A stretch of DNA of 64,000 nucleotides. Source: Mimachlamys varia. Lineage: Eukaryota; Mollusca; Bivalvia; Pectinida; Pectinidae. The notes below the pieces were generated by a model that was not told the DNA's origin, did not search any database, and worked only from the letters and a program-made list of their open reading frames with translations. Shown piece by piece: positions 46,376 through 57,580 of the stretch. The stretch is from contig OX392538.1 in assembly GCA_947623455.1 (NCBI GenBank), forward strand, positions 30,751,001-30,815,000, given 5' to 3'. A program made the position numbers and the translations under genes. How positions within the stretch are numbered: position 1 is the first letter of the stretch; each line of letters opens with the position of its first letter.

Positions 46376-46859
46376 TTCAACGACAGCAGCAATACAACAC
46401 GCCATAGAATAAAGGGTGGTATAATATAAACCATCTTGATACTTTCACTTCATCCATGAAGGCCGAGAAAAACTAATGAGGCGCAGCAGTGAAACGTTCA
46501 ATGTATACAATGCCATGTACCAAATAGATACATGCTACAAGTGAGTGTTATTAGTATTTGATAACAACGGGGAAATATCATTTTTGGGTATGGTTTTTAT
46601 TAATAGCGTATAACAATGAATGAATTGTGATAGTAAATATACATAAACAAATGATAAAAAAATCAATATTTTACGCTTGAAATTTTGTTTGTTTATGAAT
46701 TTCATCGGAACATTAAATATCAATGCTGCTTTAAGGCATCTTCTTGGTAAGCATACGCAAAACACAAGTAAAAAGTGTTGGTAAACTCTGCCAAACGAAA
46801 ACTAACATATCGATTATAGAAAAACGAATCATTTCATTATCTATTACAATGTACGTACA

Positions 46860-47830
46860 CCGTAAACTATTGACTAGAATGAAAATGTTATAAATTAGTG
46901 GACGGATTTTTTTGATACGGGATGATGTGCCAATGTTTTTCTTTTCCGATTTTATAACATTATTTGATCATCAAGATTTTCCTGAACGACTTACCAATAA
47001 ACTCGCACATCATGGAGATTCTGATATTATTTTTTTTGTATTCCTGATGATTAAATTTTTTGGTTTGCAGAAGACCAAAGGGTCGTCGTAGATGGAAAAA
47101 ACGGTATACTGCAAGGGTCAGTTTTTGGTGTTAATGTATATAACCTGTCTGAGGTCACAAGACCGGGAAAAATAAATTCATTTTCGATGACGACAGGAAT
47201 ACATTCTTAGCAATTAATAACAATGATATATCTTCACTTTCAAATTCGTCAGATGCCTGGCAACTCCATTTTCATGAAGACAAATACAAAATAATGCGTC
47301 TGGGACTATTAAATATTAACGAGATAAGAATTAACTCTTAAGAATCTGCTATTGTGAGGTTTCATTCATGTTTAAATCTCGTTTGATCTCAATATTTTTG
47401 TAACATCTCACAATTCATTTTTAGTTTTGAAAGAAAATATCTATCTGAAATGTGTTGCAAAAAATTAGATGTCGCAAAGGTACTTGAACTTGTCAACTTT
47501 GAGTGAGATATTGGTGTCACTATAGAGAATAAATTATCATTCAATATACATAATGTTCATACTTTATCATAGAAGTTTACGCCGACAATAGGATATAGGA
47601 ACGTATAGTAAATCTAGTACCCTCATTTTGAAAACACATAAAAAAAAACCCAATATCCAACGTCGAGCAACAAAGCAAGTTCCTCGGCCAAAAGATTTAT
47701 TTTATCCGATATATGTCCACACCTGAAACTACCTACACAATCATATTGGAGATCACAAGCTTTCAAGATTAAATGATAGAATGCATTCGTTTACACAAAT
47801 AACTGTAATAACGTATAAGGCTATACCACG
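46860..47830 (+). pseudogene. Non-LTR retrotransposon relic (Jockey/CR1-like), copy 2
   Basis: Plus-strand frames give LTNKLAHHGDSD near 47000, RVVVDGKNGILQGSVFGV at about 47080-47133, and GVTIENKLSFNIHNV near 47510. PHFENT and ISNVEQQSKFLGQKIYFI follow near 47620-47700. The order is that of a CR1/Jockey-like reverse transcriptase and its C-terminal region, heavily broken. It parallels 36060-37015 and sits at the matching place downstream of gene 3. Confidence 0.8.
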
Positions 47831-49899
47831 TTTAAAGTTATAAATTCATGCAATATTAAGCGATTTGAATGAATAAGATGAATATTGGAATAAAAAACAA
47901 CCACAAGAAAAGGTGCAAACACGCAATCTTAAAAGGAGAAAATCGCGAGAGAACGTATCAGGTATACTGGGATTTGATAAAATTGTATTTTGGTAAAGTT
48001 TTTTTTAAATATTTTTTGCATTCAAATAAAACCCTTTGACTTAGAAATTGCATTATTTACACTTTACAATAGCTATATATATACATATTGTCATATGTGT
48101 GATGAAAAAGATAAGCACCTAAAATAATTACATCATTTTAAGATGTTTATATCCAAAGAAGTATGTTAAATACAATATGCGCATCAGTTAAACGTCACAC
48201 AAAACAATTATTCTTTAAAATTTCAAGATTATTATATGCATTATCGCTCTCCTTTGAGATAAGTCACCATACTGCAAGAAGGATAAAACCAGTCTTTCTA
48301 GTTTGTTTTTAAATTTATTTATTCATTTTTATAGAAGAAAATTTCCATTAACACTATGTATGGCATGACGCCGACTTAACATATTTTTTTATATTTATTT
48401 ATTACTTTACCTTGAGATAAGTCACCATACTATACGAAGGATCAAACCATTCTTCTCAGTTTATAATTTATTTATTCATTTTTGTAGAAACAAATCTCCA
48501 TAAAAACAATATATGGCATGACACCGACTCGAAATGATAATTACTCATCTGTGTTATCACTTGAAGCAATACTCTGTGATTTTTATACCTTACATCTCAT
48601 TGATATGAGTTGATATGTACAAAGGGACGTAATATTGAAAATGAAAATAGCACATGCAGTTATTGAAGGGGTTGTATGTTAAATGTAACCAACACAATAT
48701 ATTGATTAACTTAAGTCTATAAAGCTACAATATCAAACACACAGTAATCATTAAATCTAATCTAATAAACAAAAACAGAAGCGTTCAACCTCTCTAAGAC
48801 AACAATGTTTTTCGATTGTTCTTTTAAACTTTTTTCTTCTGCCCTTATAAATAAAATGTGTTTTATCAACAGCTTTAATAAAACAAGTAATTTTTCACCC
48901 GCTAAAATAAACAAAAATCATTGTATAAACGCGTCTTTAAATAAACAAACATTTTTAACCTTTCTAATAAACAAGATATTTTTCAACAGCCCTCGTAAAA
49001 ACAACAGGAGCAACGTATTTTGATATGTTTTAAAGACATGTACCGTATATATTAAATTGTCCAATGCTTATGCGCCTTTAATTAAGTTGAAAAAAATATG
49101 TAATACGGTTATCAAAATACCACACCCTCCTATAAAAACCACAACAGTAAATAATACTAGTTATCATTTATTGTATGGCGCGCATCACCGCCACTGAATA
49201 CAAAAAGTAATACGATTATCAACTATAAAATGTATATAGTAATAACATGCTGACATATTTACGAGACGTATAATGTACATTTTGAAGCAAAGCCAATCCT
49301 GTCCTCAACATATTCACTTAGTCCAATGGCACCAGTGTAAATTAAAAAGTTTAACATGCAACTTTTAAGACGTTGGCCATATTGGATTTAACAATTAATT
49401 AATTTCGGTAGACATTGGAGCTTTACAGGTTATCTGAAATGCAAAAGACATAATGAATGACAACGGATGAAGTTCAATGGCTATATGTCATATTGATCCG
49501 TCGCGACATATAACCTAAAATGCAATATTAAGAAAGGTCTAATTATCTTGAGCTCAGAACAGTCGGGACTATGAGGCTTATTTGGTGAAACTCAGTGTTT
49601 CGTTATACATCTCCATTATATATCAATTATTAACCTTTCCTGAGGTCAATATGGCGTTATACTGACCTGGTAGAATCAAATATTGAACGAGGGTTTTAGC
49701 CCGAGTTCAATATTTTAGACTCTACCAGTTCGGTATAACACCATATTTGCCGAATCAGATGTCCTTAATTTTTATATTAGATTTGAAAGTTGCTTGCAAA
49801 AGCTTTGGAATTAATTGTATCTGTATTGTTAAAGAATCCCTAAATGTATGATAATATTTTTCTTTAAATATAGTCTCAGTTATTTACGTATATAATGAG
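47831..49899. other. Non-coding stretch with small repeats
   Basis: Positions 48250-48400 and 48411-48530 are two diverged copies of one unit (GAGATAAGTCACCATACT to TATGGCATGACRCCGACT). Positions 48780-49020 contain degenerate repeats of about 30 bp around AATAAACAAAAATTTTTCAA, open in one frame by chance. Positions 49649-49747 form an imperfect palindrome around ATATTGAACGAGGGTTTTAG. Nothing else was recognised. Confidence 0.5.
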
Positions 49900-49905
49900 T
49901 TTAAT
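49900..49905 (-). terminator. Candidate polyadenylation signal of the minus-strand membrane-protein gene
   Basis: ATTAAA (minus strand) lies 62 bp downstream of the stop codon at 49968-49970. It is a common variant signal; no AATAAA lies closer. Confidence 0.35.
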
Positions 49906-49967
49906 GCAGTTAGGAAATTCATACATGTTTGCTTTGTTGTATACAATTAATTCAGTAAGCCGTTGAA

Positions 49968-50167
49968 TTACCATGTGTCAATTCCTGTATCAATAGCAGA
50001 TGATGACAAATAATTAAGCGGTTTACTAACCGGTTCATTGTCTTTGGAATGTCTTCTTGATCTTGACTGATCCTTTTTAGACAATGAAAGACAATATAGC
50101 CCCACAACAATCAGAAGGATCACGAGACCGATGGCACCGATTACGATTCCAGCTATAGCGCCAGCAC
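49968..50167 (-). CDS. Membrane-protein gene, last exon: TM helix and tail
   Basis: The acceptor reads TTTATAATACAG on the minus strand and the frame starts in phase 1. A 20-residue hydrophobic helix rich in Ile, Val and Gly is followed by YCLSLSKKDQ and a Ser/Arg-rich tail, then TAA. The Gly/Ala spacing in the helix is of the kind seen in self-associating TM segments. Confidence 0.85.
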
Positions 50168-53100
50168 CTGTATTATAAAATGATAATACGATTGATATCC
50201 TTAGGAGGGCAAAACAGCTGTATGGTGAAGTTTAATTCATTTTCCAGCATACTGTATCTTTTACCAAATTTAAAAGGTGCAGCACATTTGAGTGTTGGAG
50301 GGCGAAACAGCTGTATGGTGCTGTTTAATTCATTTTTCGGCATATTGTATATATTATTAAATTTAAAAGGTGCCGTACATATGTGTGTGACGTCATCCTT
50401 AACCGATTGCATCTCCTTTCCTAGTATGTTTCCTAGTATTACATTTTAGACAATATTGTCTTGTTGCATTCCTCTTGGTTGGCTGTCCTTGTGGCGTTTC
50501 TAAGAAATGAAATCATCAGTATTCTACATCGGACATATGCCATAGTTATGGCATATTGCACGCTCCTTTGTTTAGCCCGGACACCACGAAATGTTGTTTT
50601 TTTATTATCTTTCCCTATTCTGACATATTACCAAGCGGATAATTTTTCAATGCTCTTTTGAGTTTTAACTTGATATTTTCAAATTAGGTCTAAGCACTTT
50701 CACACTTGGAACCATGAACGAATACATTTGACCTTTAGATAATTATTATTTTTTGTTAAGAATATGTATTCTTTTGTTAATAGTTGATGATGCATACGGC
50801 TACAAGCGGGCAATACGCACGAAATTACTGAAGTCGAATTAACCCAAATATATATTATGTTGTCTTTTATTTGAAAAGTACAACCTGAGGCATCGTTTTC
50901 TTTTCATGGTCCAATCACAATCAAAGAATATTTCGTCAAGTATAAAGGAAATGTTTTGGTCTATTTGGCAGTGTCAAGTCAGTTTGGTGTATAATCCAAA
51001 TATGTACATGTATTCATCAACACCATATTTTCGTTTAGCTAATGTTCGAAGAAGCATTTCCAAATAAAATCAGTTTACAAACTAATTTGAAATTGAACAC
51101 GTGTGATCAGCCAGACACACTTTTGTGTATTGAAGCTCTGGTCCGTATCTTTTTATAAATATGTATCATATGACTGCATGAATACCCCACAGCTTATTGG
51201 GCTGAAACTTTATTATATTGACTTCGATTAAATATGAGCATATTCACAACGCTTGTTGGCGATTAATTACTTCAAAAACGTGTGTACCCAAAATTGTTTA
51301 TAATGCGCCAAATTCAGGACAAATTAAAACAAATACCGAAAAAAAAAACAAAAGGAAAGTGGAGGAAAGTTGGCTCTTGACTTGCATTAGTATTATTATC
51401 TATCACCCGACTTTCTCGCAGTGAGTCAAATAAAACAAATACAATCCATTTCCGGTAGATTGTAACATTCTGGTATATGGAAATGTGTTAATGTTTTGAC
51501 GTATACCATACCTGTTTAACATAGACTCTAACTTGAAACAAACTCAATCCGAAAGTACTGGAATTATCATAGGTCGTTTACTCCGAATTATTCAGAAACT
51601 GTTGTTGCATTTTAAGGTTGCATTAAATAAACATAGTATAAATGGACTAAAATCTGAACCGATGAATTAAAAAAATGCAAAAAAAAACTTGCAAAAACAT
51701 TACAATTTAAAGAAAAAAAAGTTTTTTGGAAATAAATAATTTAAGTTTGACGAATTTTGGCGACAAATGAGAATGAAGTAAAGATGATTAACACAAACAT
51801 GTCGTCCAAGTGTTATCTTTACTTACTCAGCGAATCGTCTTCATTCTTTGCTTTTGTGGCTCCATTTTTGGAAACTGAAAGATCAAGCAGACTTTTAGAT
51901 ATGAAAATAGATTTATGGGCTCACGTATATATTTAATAAACTTTCAATACCCGTGCACCTTGCAAGTATGTTTGATCGTAAAAAATTACCCAAGAGTGTA
52001 AAAATGTGTTTGGTTGACGCTAAGTTAGAATATGTAGGTCTAGGTACCATACTATTTTAACATTTAAATTCATTTTTCTACAAGTTGTTCTAATCCGCTA
52101 TAGCATTTTAAATTCAAAATGCAACAAAATCATGTCAATTAAATACAGTTTCTAGAACTCATGTAAATATTTCACTAAAAGTATCAACATGAATTGGAAC
52201 ATTTTGAAATGAAAAACATTTTTAAAATCCTCAAAACAATTTTTTGTTTAAATGATCACCCAGCGTCTATCTGGTCCCATTGATGCAAAAGTCGTACATA
52301 TTCACGTGAGTGTAGATCGAGATAGAAATAATAGTTTCAGCGTGTCTCCATTTACAGTATCAAAAAGAAAAATACAGTTTCAACTTGTATATTTGTATGC
52401 GTCTGCATAAGTTAAGAGCCGTTCCTCATGTGAGTACATTGTTCGAAATTCATCATTCTGGTAAAGGTACAGCAGATATGAGAATGAGGAATAGATTGTA
52501 TATCGATTACCAAATTAGTTGGATTACGCAATGCTTATTATTTCTCTTTGAATACAGGAAATTCTACGCTTCCAAACTGAGAGTTATAATTTTGAAATCC
52601 TCATCATTTTAGAAATATGATTATGAAGTGCTAAGCAGGATTTGTGCTACCTGTTCTGATAAGACTTTTTATTATTTAAGCATTGATGACATTTTTTTTT
52701 AGTTAATACAAGTAACGACAATTGAAGTTTGCATGACCAAAACATCGACTCGTGTCGCTTTTACCGACGCGCCTTATTCAAAAGCGCAGCGGTGTTTTTT
52801 CTAACTCTTTATTTATTGTTTTAATTTATTTCATTTTTTATTGTCCTTTGTTTACTGTTTTGTTTTTAAATTGAAGAATACCGAAGCAGAAAAATAGCTA
52901 GCATCCGAGCTCAAAAGGACATTAAACTAGGGGCAAAATATGAACAAAGGAAATATTTATACAGAGACCCTTGAAAAAGTACAAGAAAATAAGTCCAGGT
53001 TTTCCGAAATGTTATGGGTCTTCTACTTCATCGATGAAACCCGTCTTTCAAATAAATAGGTCATATGTAAGAAACCCAGTAAATAAATTCGTTACCTTTG

Positions 53101-56100
53101 CATGACTGATGATGACACACGTCACACCATGAAAGGAAACGACGGACAATATACAATGACAGTTAGACCATTGATACGTCGTCTAAGGTGAATCATATAC
53201 TGTAAACCAACTTTTTTTGCGAGCCATTAATTTTCGCGGATTTCGCGGGTGATTAAAATTCGCGAAAGTTAATCGCTGCGAAGTAGTCTCAATCAATGGT
53301 ATGCCAAATATATGAGTACTGTACATAGGATATACGACCGAATTTATCACGAAATTAAATCGCCGGGAAATAGTGGTTTCAAATGAAAACGCAAAATTTA
53401 AACGCAGCGAAAATAAGTTGGTTTACAGTACATTTGTATATGTAATTATATTGATATTGCGTGTCATCCCTGGAGGATATTCTCCTTACTAGGTGTTGGT
53501 TTGATACCAGCTGGCAAATTCCCCGGAAAGGAGTTGTTGACGTTGGTTACAGGACTTAGTGTTGTTGTTGTAGATGTCGATGTCACTTCCACCAATATAC
53601 TTTTAATAGATAATATCAAAAGGGTACGGTGTTAATTTAAAACAGGATTTATATAGTATTCACATTGAACAATTACTGTTAAACATCGTGTAAGATTGTG
53701 CGATATCAGAACAGTAAAAATAAACAATTATAGAGAAAAACCAACTATAGATCACACAAACACATTTAAAATCATCTGTACCTTTATAAAGATGTTAGGG
53801 TAAGTTTTTTCATGTTACTTAAGCAATGGAATAAGCTTTATACATTTACACGCCCATTACATAGATTCATTTATGGCATTTTTACCAGTGAAATATAGAA
53901 AATTATTCGTTCTATAAAAGTGATACTTTTCACTAGTGAGGAATATGAAAAATATTACGTTTTCTAATTTGACCAATCAGAACGCTTCTTACAACTGACA
54001 TTTGGGAAAATCAAAAGCTGCCACTGTAGATTTTGCTAAAAAATGTACTAAGCAAAATATCTAACAATGTCTTAAGTAATACCAAATATGTTTCACTCGT
54101 GTGGCTAATATTTTGATATTTTCCACTTGTGTTGCGAACTCGTGAAAATGTCAAAATATTAGCCCCACTCGTGTAATATATTTGGTATTGCTGAATGCAC
54201 TGTTGGATATCTTCTATATATTGTACCTCGAGTGTCGAGCACTTATATTGTACGATCTAAGCGTCCTGTCCCATTCGATGTGTTGACAAAAGGATTCTAT
54301 GTTTTTCGTTGTTGGAAATAATATGACTTTGTTTTCCTTTTCAGTCACTTTGATAGCCAAATAAAGTTCATTCTGAAACATAAATGCATAACAGTTATTT
54401 ATATAGGACAAACTTATGATATAATATGTAACTTCAATGGGGGGTTGTATGATTTTGCAATTTACCAGAATTAATCGTCTTAACATTACCATAATGTGTA
54501 TGCAGCCATGCAGTTATGATTTTAAGAACATTTTATTTGAAATAGTAAAAGATTTTATGATTTTGTGTGTTGCATTTGTGTAACAATTTAACACTCACAA
54601 TTTAATAAGAACCATTGCTTAATTACTCTACTCTACAATTTGTATGCTTATAACACAATATATAAAACAAATAACACAAAATAGTTTTCAGTAAATTGTT
54701 TGGATACCAGTTTATTTGCATGTTCAAAACTAACAAGACGATGTTCGGACAGTCTACTACCTTAAACAAATGAATTATCTTTGAGATCTGACTCAGGATA
54801 ATTTTCAAAACAACTATCCTTCTCTCGAGCAGCTATGCCAAACAGAAAAAAAAGAAATGAGCTTTTTTTCGTTGAATACCATAAATGAGTGCGTGTCGTC
54901 ATTTTGTATTGCCTATAACGAAATGGAACCCTATATTACGTGGCACTCATTATTATATATCAATCATTGGTACTATAACGTCACAATGATTATGACGTCA
55001 CAAATACAATATAGACTCGGTGTTTCTAAAAATAAAACATTAGGTCGATATCACAAAATATGGACCTCCCTGTGACCATATTTAAGCAAATGAGAACTAA
55101 GGAAAATCAGACCACATCTAATATAGTCATGTAATTGCTTTGCTACACCTGTGCATATATTCAATATGATATGTAATCCATATCTTATTGAGCAACTAAC
55201 ATCCATCAAGCTCCTTGTAAGGTTAGCTCATATAGGAAACACGTGCTAATTGCTATGATGTCAATGAGGAAGGGGATAATTACAGAAATCCCTGAAACCT
55301 TTCGCATTGCTTAATTACACAAACATAGATCATTTCATAATTCTATAATGCATTATGCACCTACAGTTTGATTGAAATTGGAATAAGAAGCCAGACAAAC
55401 AAGGCCATACTATGTTTTCGAATGATAAAAGTGCATTTACGATAATATCTGTAGAGTCCAATTATGCCAAGAAATCCATGATGAGTGCAATCGGTCGATA
55501 TTTTTATTTCGACCAACTGAAAAAGAAGAACAAACTGAGTAAAACCAATTATATGTTTTCGGGTTTAATATTTTGAATTGAGAGTGTCTAAATTATTTAC
55601 AAGATTGGCGAATACATCAGCAAAGTATAGCTCGGCCAAAGTTAAACAACGCTGCCAGCTGTCAGAACTTTTTGAGAAACTTTCTCGTTCTTCCCAACAA
55701 AGCAACATGGGAATACACGTTAGTTACAGGTGAGTAGCCCGCTAAGCAGCAGCGATGACCATGTTAAGATTCTTGGCCGATCTGGTTTCAGTTGATGTAA
55801 CCTTGTTTATAGTGATATCTCATATAGCGGTATGATTTGGCGCACCTCCCCAAACAGATCAATGTTATGAATATGAAAACTGAATTGAAGTTATACCAGT
55901 TAATTAACTATCAGAATTCGTCTATAACTGTAAACATCATTTTTATGTCACTGACCTTTCCGGGAAATATGTTATTCAGGACGCAAGGTCTGTTGCCAGT
56001 GTCTATTTTCAAATCTGTTGTGGTATTGACAGGAAAATTGCATTGTGTACATCTACTTGTAGATGGTTGACATTGGCAATTGCTGAAACGCAAATTGGAA

Positions 56101-57198
56101 GAACATACAATTTATTATCAGTCAATGTTTTAATAATGATATAGTATTGTTATGATAATGATAGTGAAAAGTGAAATATGTCTTTTTTGAATCAATGTCG
56201 ATTAAAAAACCTCCCTACATAATAGAATACTTTTAATATAAGACAAGTCTACAGCTTGTGTCTTTATGCTTTTCAAGCGATTTCAAATTTTTTGGCCAAC
56301 CCGTAAGGAGATTTTGATAAAAAAAACCACAAGCAATACACTATGTTACAGGTGAAAGGAATTCCACCTAGTGTATATCCTGAATTTCTCTTTCATTGTT
56401 GGTATGTTTGTGTGTTACGGTTCATCGACAGCAATATTCGTTAAGGACCAAGCAGTTTTTATTGCTGATGCTTATGATGCGAAAATACCCCCTCCTCCCA
56501 CAAACACACCCACCAGTCAATCCATGTGAAATAAATGATAGCAAACTGGCATCCGAGTGCAAGAAAGCAATTTCTTATGAGCTTCGATATTTTTAACTAC
56601 AGTATACAGGTTGATGGTGTGCACTCATTCGGAACGCCTGGTCTTATTCTTTTGTACTTTTACCAAGGCTTCCATGAAATCTGCTATAATCCGAATCCCT
56701 TGCTAATCTAAAGTGGTATTTCACTGAAGTATACTGCCAACACCCCTCCCCCCCCGCCCAAAAAAAATTAAATAATAAAAATATGATGAAAAAACATCAT
56801 GCAATGTTTAACCAAAAAGAGTACAGACAAAATGAACAATTGTAATATATATCAGAACAAAGGTTCATTGTTCAATGTGTTGGTTATTGTGGATGAGTAG
56901 ATGTATAATAGTATGTCTTCGTTTTAATTATTGTGTACTGTCCTCACTTATGTACAAAACCTTCACACATATATTTACTTCAATAAACATGAATGAAGTT
57001 ATGTTTCAGAAAAAAAGTAAGAATTATTACGTATGTTGATGCACGTGTCAAGTATAAGTAATTTAATACTTACCTATTGTCTGTGAGTGTTATAGTGAAG
57101 TCCAGCTTGCACGGACAAGCTGAAACTCCGCGTGACGAGCCGATCTTTGTCGAGTTGACCAGGTTGACCAATACTGTGTCTGTTCCATAAACGACAAC
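49968..57198 (-). CDS. Single-pass membrane protein, C-terminal six exons (family unknown)
   Basis: Exons 57198-57074, 56082-55956, 54372-54227, 53599-53490, 51874-51827 and 50167-49968 were joined by eye. Junction phases match (2, 0, 2, 1, 1) and the total of 756 nt reads 251 aa plus a stop. Order: an ectodomain of about 132 residues with eight Cys (CPC, then CQC, CTQC and others); a Thr-rich stalk (TSTSTTTTLS) with likely O-glycosylation; a short acidic/basic juxtamembrane exon; a transmembrane helix (AGIVIGAIGLVILLIVVGLY); and a basic tail (KKDQSRSRRHSK) ending GIDTW. N-glycosylation sequons NST, NTT, NIS and NNS are present. The topology would be type I if a signal peptide lies upstream, which was not found. 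No known domain was recognised; a receptor or adhesion role is only a guess. Confidence 0.72.
50195..50405. repeat. MITE-like repeat, two tandem copies
   Basis: The blocks AGGGC(A/G)AAACAGCTGTATGG and TTTAATTCATTTTYC(A/G)GCATA occur twice about 88 bp apart, ending GTGTGTGACGTCATCC. It is the same family as 2369-2495 and 24835-24940. It lies 28 bp from the TM exon, in the preceding intron. Confidence 0.7.
51827..51874 (-). CDS. Membrane-protein gene, juxtamembrane mini-exon
   Basis: This 48-bp exon has acceptor GATCTTTCAG and donor GTAAGT, phase 1 on both sides. It encodes SKNGATKAKNEDDSL. Being symmetric, it could be skipped without a frameshift. Confidence 0.72.
   Translation of the reverse strand, partial: FPKMEPQKQRMKTIR
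52875..53060 (+). repeat. METLVKVQE-type dispersed repeat copy
   Basis: It reads TETLEKVQENKSRF and VFYFIDETR after the usual GGGGCAAAATATGAACAAAG lead-in. It lies antisense in an intron of the membrane-protein gene. Confidence 0.6.
53208..53430. mobile_element. MITE with CTGTAAACC termini, copy 2
   Basis: The ends TACTGTAAACCAACTTTTTT and AAATAAGTTGGTTTACAGTA match copy 1 at 34460-34700, as do the interior blocks (ATTAATTTTCGCG, GTTTCAAATGAAAACG). TA lies at each border. Confidence 0.85.
53490..53599 (-). CDS. Membrane-protein gene, Thr-rich stalk exon
   Basis: It reads ILVEVTSTSTTTTLSPVT and continues to GIKPTP, ending at a GTAAGG donor. The acceptor (TATTAAAAG) has a weak pyrimidine tract; an alternative AG 14 bp further in would also keep an open frame but would not fit the phase of the previous exon. 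Confidence 0.62.
53868..54205 (-). mobile_element. MITE pair member, minus orientation
   Basis: It is the reverse complement of 57292-57580 over most of its length. Shared landmarks are ATATTTTGATATTTTCCAC, GGGAAAATCAAAAGC and AATACCAAAYAT. It lies directly beside the exon at 54227-54372. Confidence 0.7.
54227..54372 (-). CDS. Membrane-protein gene, ectodomain exon 3
   Basis: The acceptor is TTATGTTTCAG. It encodes NELYLAIKVTEKENKVILF, then FCQHIEWDRT and SYNISARHS before an AG/GTACAA donor in phase 2. A second possible donor (TC/GTACAA) lies 27 bp earlier in the same phase, so the exact end is uncertain. Confidence 0.62.
55956..56082 (-). CDS. Membrane-protein gene, Cys-rich exon 2
   Basis: The acceptor is TTGCGTTTCAG and the donor GTCAGT. 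It encodes NCQCQPSTSRCTQCNFPV, then NTTTDLKIDTGNRPC and ends FPGK. Five Cys lie in 42 residues. Confidence 0.7.
57074..57198 (-). CDS. Membrane-protein gene, first exon recognised
   Basis: The acceptor is TTTCTATCAATCAG and the donor GTAAGT. It encodes VVVYGTDTVLVNLVNSTKIG, then VSACPCKLDFTITLTDN. The exon starts in phase 0, so at least one exon must lie further right; none was recognised there. Confidence 0.7.
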
Positions 57199-57291
57199 CT
57201 GATTGATAGAAATACATTATACATAAACTCAATATCTTATACCCCAAACCCTCACGAATGCTCAGATTGATAGAGGATGTATAACAGTGTC

Positions 57292-57580
57292 TTCAGAGGG
57301 CTAATATTTTGATTGCAGCACTAGTGGAAAATATCAAAATATTAGCCACACGAGTGAAGTATGTTTGGTATTACTGAAGATACTGTTAGATATTCTGTTT
57401 ATTACATTTTTATAGCAAAATTTACAGTGGCGGCTTTTGATTTTCCCAAATGTCGTTTGTGAGCAGCCTTCTTATTGGTCAAATCAGAAAAAAAGTTACA
57501 TTTTTCCACTAGTGAAAAATATCACTTTTATAAAATGTATAATTTTCGATATTTCACTGGAAAAAAATGTAATAAATGTA
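57292..57580 (+). mobile_element. MITE pair member, plus orientation
   Basis: It pairs in inverted orientation with 53868-54205. It contains an internal inversion around CACTAGTGGAAAATATC and CCACTAGTGAAAAATATC. It lies about 95 bp upstream of the first recognised exon of the membrane-protein gene. Confidence 0.7.

Noticed and set aside
48805..49023. 72-residue plus-strand frame rich in Asn, Phe and Lys
   Set aside because: It is made of degenerate repeats of about 30 bp and has low complexity.
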